DNA from: JALYGK01 sp036259835
Lineage (GTDB): Bacteria; Actinomycetota; UBA4738
Length of the DNA stretch: 50,222 bases
Direction: 5' to 3'
Assembly: GCA_036259835.1 (NCBI GenBank)
Contig: DATABA010000076.1
Location: forward strand, 1-50,222
Part shown: in pieces, positions 48,712 to 50,222 of the stretch
Position numbering within the stretch: the first letter of the stretch is position 1
How the letters are laid out: each line of letters starts with the position of its first letter
Notes under the pieces: generated by a model
What the model was told of the DNA's origin: nothing
Database searches by the model: none
Seen by the model: the letters and a program-made list of their open reading frames with translations, nothing else
Made by a program: the position numbers and the translations under genes

Positions 48712-49825
48712 TGCGACCTCCCGAACCGGCACGCTTCCCCTGATTCGGCTTCTGGGCTCCCCTGTTCACCTGGCTTCGCGCGTCGTCCCCGCCGCGCTGA
48801 GGCGACTCGCGCCTCTTGGACTCGGTCTTCGTAGCTTCAGTCTCGCCGCTGCTGGAGGTCCTTCCGCTCAGCGCCCGAAGAACGCCGGTCGCCCGCTCGA
48901 GCGGACGGCGGGACCCGTCCTGGCTGGTCTTGGCGGGCGCGGGCCCCAGCATCAAGCGCTGTTGCCCGATCTGGACCAGGTTGGTCGTCGTCCAGTAGAT
49001 CACCAGGCCGGCAGGAAATATGAACCCCCAGAACCCGAACAACAGGGGCATGTATTTGAGCAATGGCTGTTGCGCGCTCGCCGGCGACACCCGCTGCATC
49101 TGGCGCTGCTGGTAGTAGGTGCTGGCGATCATCCCGATCGCAAAGATGTAGTACGGAATCCGGCTGGGCAATCCGCTCCCGCAATCGAGCCCCTTGGGAG
49201 CGTCTGCGACGCGTTGCGCTTGCACTCGCACGTCGGGGTCACCGGCCTGCAACGCGTTACAGAGGAGATTCGCCCCGAGGAAATTCGTCTTCTTTTCTGT
49301 GGTCTTGTCGCGGCACAACTCGCTCGCGTTCGGTCCTGAGCATACGAGGTCCACGTAGAGCCTGCTATCCGGCGGCGCCGAAATCGCGCGGGCGGATTCG
49401 CTGTGCGGGATATGGGTGAGGCCCAGGGGGAACTGAAGAACGGCGAAAAGCGCAATCAACACCGGAACCTGCGCGAGAAGCGGGAGACAGCCCATAAACG
49501 GATTGACCCGGTTCTCCCGGTAGAGCTTCATCACTTCTTCGTTCAGCTTCTGGCGGTTGCCCTTGTACTTCTGCTGAAGCGCCTTCATTTGCGGCTGGAT
49601 GGCCTGCATCGACTGCATCGACCGAACCTGCTTGATTCCAAGCGGGAGCAGCAGCAGTCGGATCCCCAGCGTGAACAGGATGATTGCCAACCCGTAATTC
49701 GGAACCAAGCTGTAGATGAACGCGAGCACGCTCCCAAGCCCATCCAGAAGGCCCTGCCACCAGGTCACGGCCAGACCCGCTACGGCGGTCATGACCGCCC
49801 CTCCACACAAGCCAAGGCCCCGCAT
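48677..49825 (-). CDS. yidC: YidC/Oxa1 membrane protein insertase
   Basis: 382 residues. Core helices: NYGLAIILFTLGIRLLLLPLGIKQVRSMQSMQAIQPQMKALQQKYKGNRQKLNEEVMKLYRENRVNPFMGCLPLLAQVPVLIALF, and at the end FGFWGFIFPAGLVIYWTTTNLVQIGQQ. The conserved arginine of the groove is in GIRLLLL. Between helices 2 and 3 there is an insert of about 85 residues with four cysteines (VCSGPNASELC...LLCN...LDCG), which may form disulfides outside. The C-terminal tail is long and highly basic, as in ribosome-docking YidCs. ATG 49825 has GAGGG 6 bases upstream. Confidence 0.95.
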   Translation of the reverse strand: MRGLGLCGGAVMTAVAGLAVTWWQGLLDGLGSVLAFIYSLVPNYGLAIILFTLGIRLLLLPLGIKQVRSMQSMQAIQPQMKALQQKYKGNRQKLNEEVMKLYRENRVNPFMGCLPLLAQVPVLIALFAVLQFPLGLTHIPHSESARAISAPPDSRLYVDLVCSGPNASELCRDKTTEKKTNFLGANLLCNALQAGDPDVRVQAQRVADAPKGLDCGSGLPSRIPYYIFAIGMIASTYYQQRQMQRVSPASAQQPLLKYMPLLFGFWGFIFPAGLVIYWTTTNLVQIGQQRLMLGPAPAKTSQDGSRRPLERATGVLRALSGRTSSSGETEATKTESKRRESPQRGGDDARSQVNRGAQKPNQGKRAGSGGRNGRSRKKRRKR

Positions 49826-50199
49826 CTCAAACCCTCGACTGCGTCAGGTGCGGTGACATCTCGGGACTCACGTGGCCCATGTATGACGTTATCGCCCACG
49901 GAATTGTTGACGCCGTCATACGTCTGCGCGGATCGCGCCGCTCCACTCGGCGGGTAGTCCACGCCCCCGGCGCTGAACGGATTGCACCGAGCGACGCGCC
50001 AGACGGACAGAGCCGAGCCGCGGATCCACCCGAGCCTGCGGATGGCGCCTTCGGCATAGGACGAGCAGCTGGGGTAAAAACGGCATTGACCTCCCAACAG
50101 CTGGCCGACGGTGACTCGGTATAGCCGGATCAGGCCGATCAGTACGGCCCGGATCGGCGCTCCGGCCCACCAGGCGGCGCGAAGCAGAGCTCCTCTCAA
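49789..50199 (-). CDS. yidD: Membrane protein insertion efficiency factor YidD
   Basis: 136 residues. The family motif is IRLYRVTVGQLLGGQCRFYPSCSSYAEGAIRRLGWIRGSALSVWRVARCNPF. YidD lies between rnpA and yidC in most bacteria. The C-terminal 50 residues after the family domain (about 85) are unrelated and overlap the yidC start by 37 bases. The start TTG at 50199 overlaps the stop of the upstream frame (TTGA); the ribosome site is not clear. Confidence 0.93.
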   Translation of the reverse strand: MRGALLRAAWWAGAPIRAVLIGLIRLYRVTVGQLLGGQCRFYPSCSSYAEGAIRRLGWIRGSALSVWRVARCNPFSAGGVDYPPSGAARSAQTYDGVNNSVGDNVIHGPRESRDVTAPDAVEGLRCGALACVEGRS

Positions 50200-50222
50200 C
50201 CCTCTGTGACGCCCACTTTTCG
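50196..50222 (-). CDS. rnpA: C-terminal end of an upstream gene, probably rnpA
   Basis: Eight codons and a TGA (RKVGVTEG) from the right edge, overlapping the yidD start by TTGA. Identity cannot be shown from eight residues; rnpA is proposed only because it precedes yidD in this gene order. Confidence 0.35.
   Translation of the reverse strand, partial: RKVGVTEG

Overview
The window is high-GC bacterial DNA packed with genes and with almost no spacing; no gap without a gene exceeds about 200 bases. Gene content and order point to an actinobacterium (Actinomycetota). The right half (about 31.1-50.2 kb) reproduces the origin-proximal cluster known from Mycobacterium and Streptomyces: CCA-adding enzyme, NUDIX hydrolase, DUF6049 protein, MurJ, ECF sigma factor, anti-sigma factor, thioredoxin reductase, thioredoxin, CwlM-like amidase, then on the other strand parB, parA, rsmG, jag, yidC, yidD and probably the tail of rnpA at the window edge. 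A perfect parS site lies in this cluster, so the replication origin is probably just beyond the right edge. Ni-superoxide dismutase with its protease, PadR-ino1 and the TrkA pair with an OB-fold protein are also typical of actinobacteria. Mycolate-type genes are absent and several proteins differ from mycobacterial and streptomycete forms, so a less-studied class is likely (inference).

Layout. 1-3.7 kb: MFS transporter (cut by the edge) downstream of topA. 3.9-7.3 kb: DedA protein, a DsrE/TusA sulfur-relay pair, a cytochrome P450 and an HD-domain protein. 7.4-11.1 kb, plus strand: a KimA-like APC potassium transporter with two soluble C-terminal domains and two TrkA proteins. 11.1-18.3 kb, minus strand: a seven-gene run, STAS antagonist, RsbW-like ATPase, AI-2E-family transporter, TerC, NhaA, proton-pumping pyrophosphatase and OB-fold protein. 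Together these two blocks form an ion-homeostasis region. 18.4-20.0 kb: an unknown membrane-anchored protein coupled to a LytR-CpsA-Psr enzyme. 20.2-23.0 kb: MrfA-type repair helicase and a TIGR00725 protein. 23.0-26.1 kb: alkaline-phosphatase-superfamily enzyme and polysaccharide flippase. 26.1-29.4 kb: PadR regulator with a palindromic operator, inositol-3-phosphate synthase and an MFS transporter. 29.4-31.1 kb: Ni-SOD maturation protease, SodN and a PuuD-like membrane protein. 32.5-34.0 kb: an orphan PilT ATPase and a KGG-repeat stress protein behind a sigma-B/F-type promoter.

Right part in detail. 34.0-41.0 kb carries a YbaK deacylase, NUDIX hydrolase, DUF6049 protein, MurJ, a small unknown protein, and an active-looking Ser/Thr kinase whose ectodomain resembles a discoidin domain. 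In mycobacteria a kinase-like domain and such an ectodomain are fused to MurJ; here they are separate. 40.6-45.3 kb holds the sigma/anti-sigma pair, the thioredoxin system and cell-wall hydrolase-like proteins. 45.3-50.2 kb is the chromosome partition and membrane-insertion operon, with each gene overlapping the next.

Most notable points: the OB-fold gene has no standard start for its conserved N-terminal part and is open in frame straight from the hppA UAG stop; the separated MurJ-associated kinase; the sigma-B/F promoter on the KGG gene; the palindromic PadR operator; parS overlapping the probable rsmG start codon; and a recurring arrangement of -10 boxes 7-11 bases before start codons, suggesting leaderless mRNAs. 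No CRISPR array, insertion sequence, tRNA or rRNA was seen. I see no clear multi-gene system of wholly unknown type; the novelty is in partners, fusions and regulatory signals around known families.
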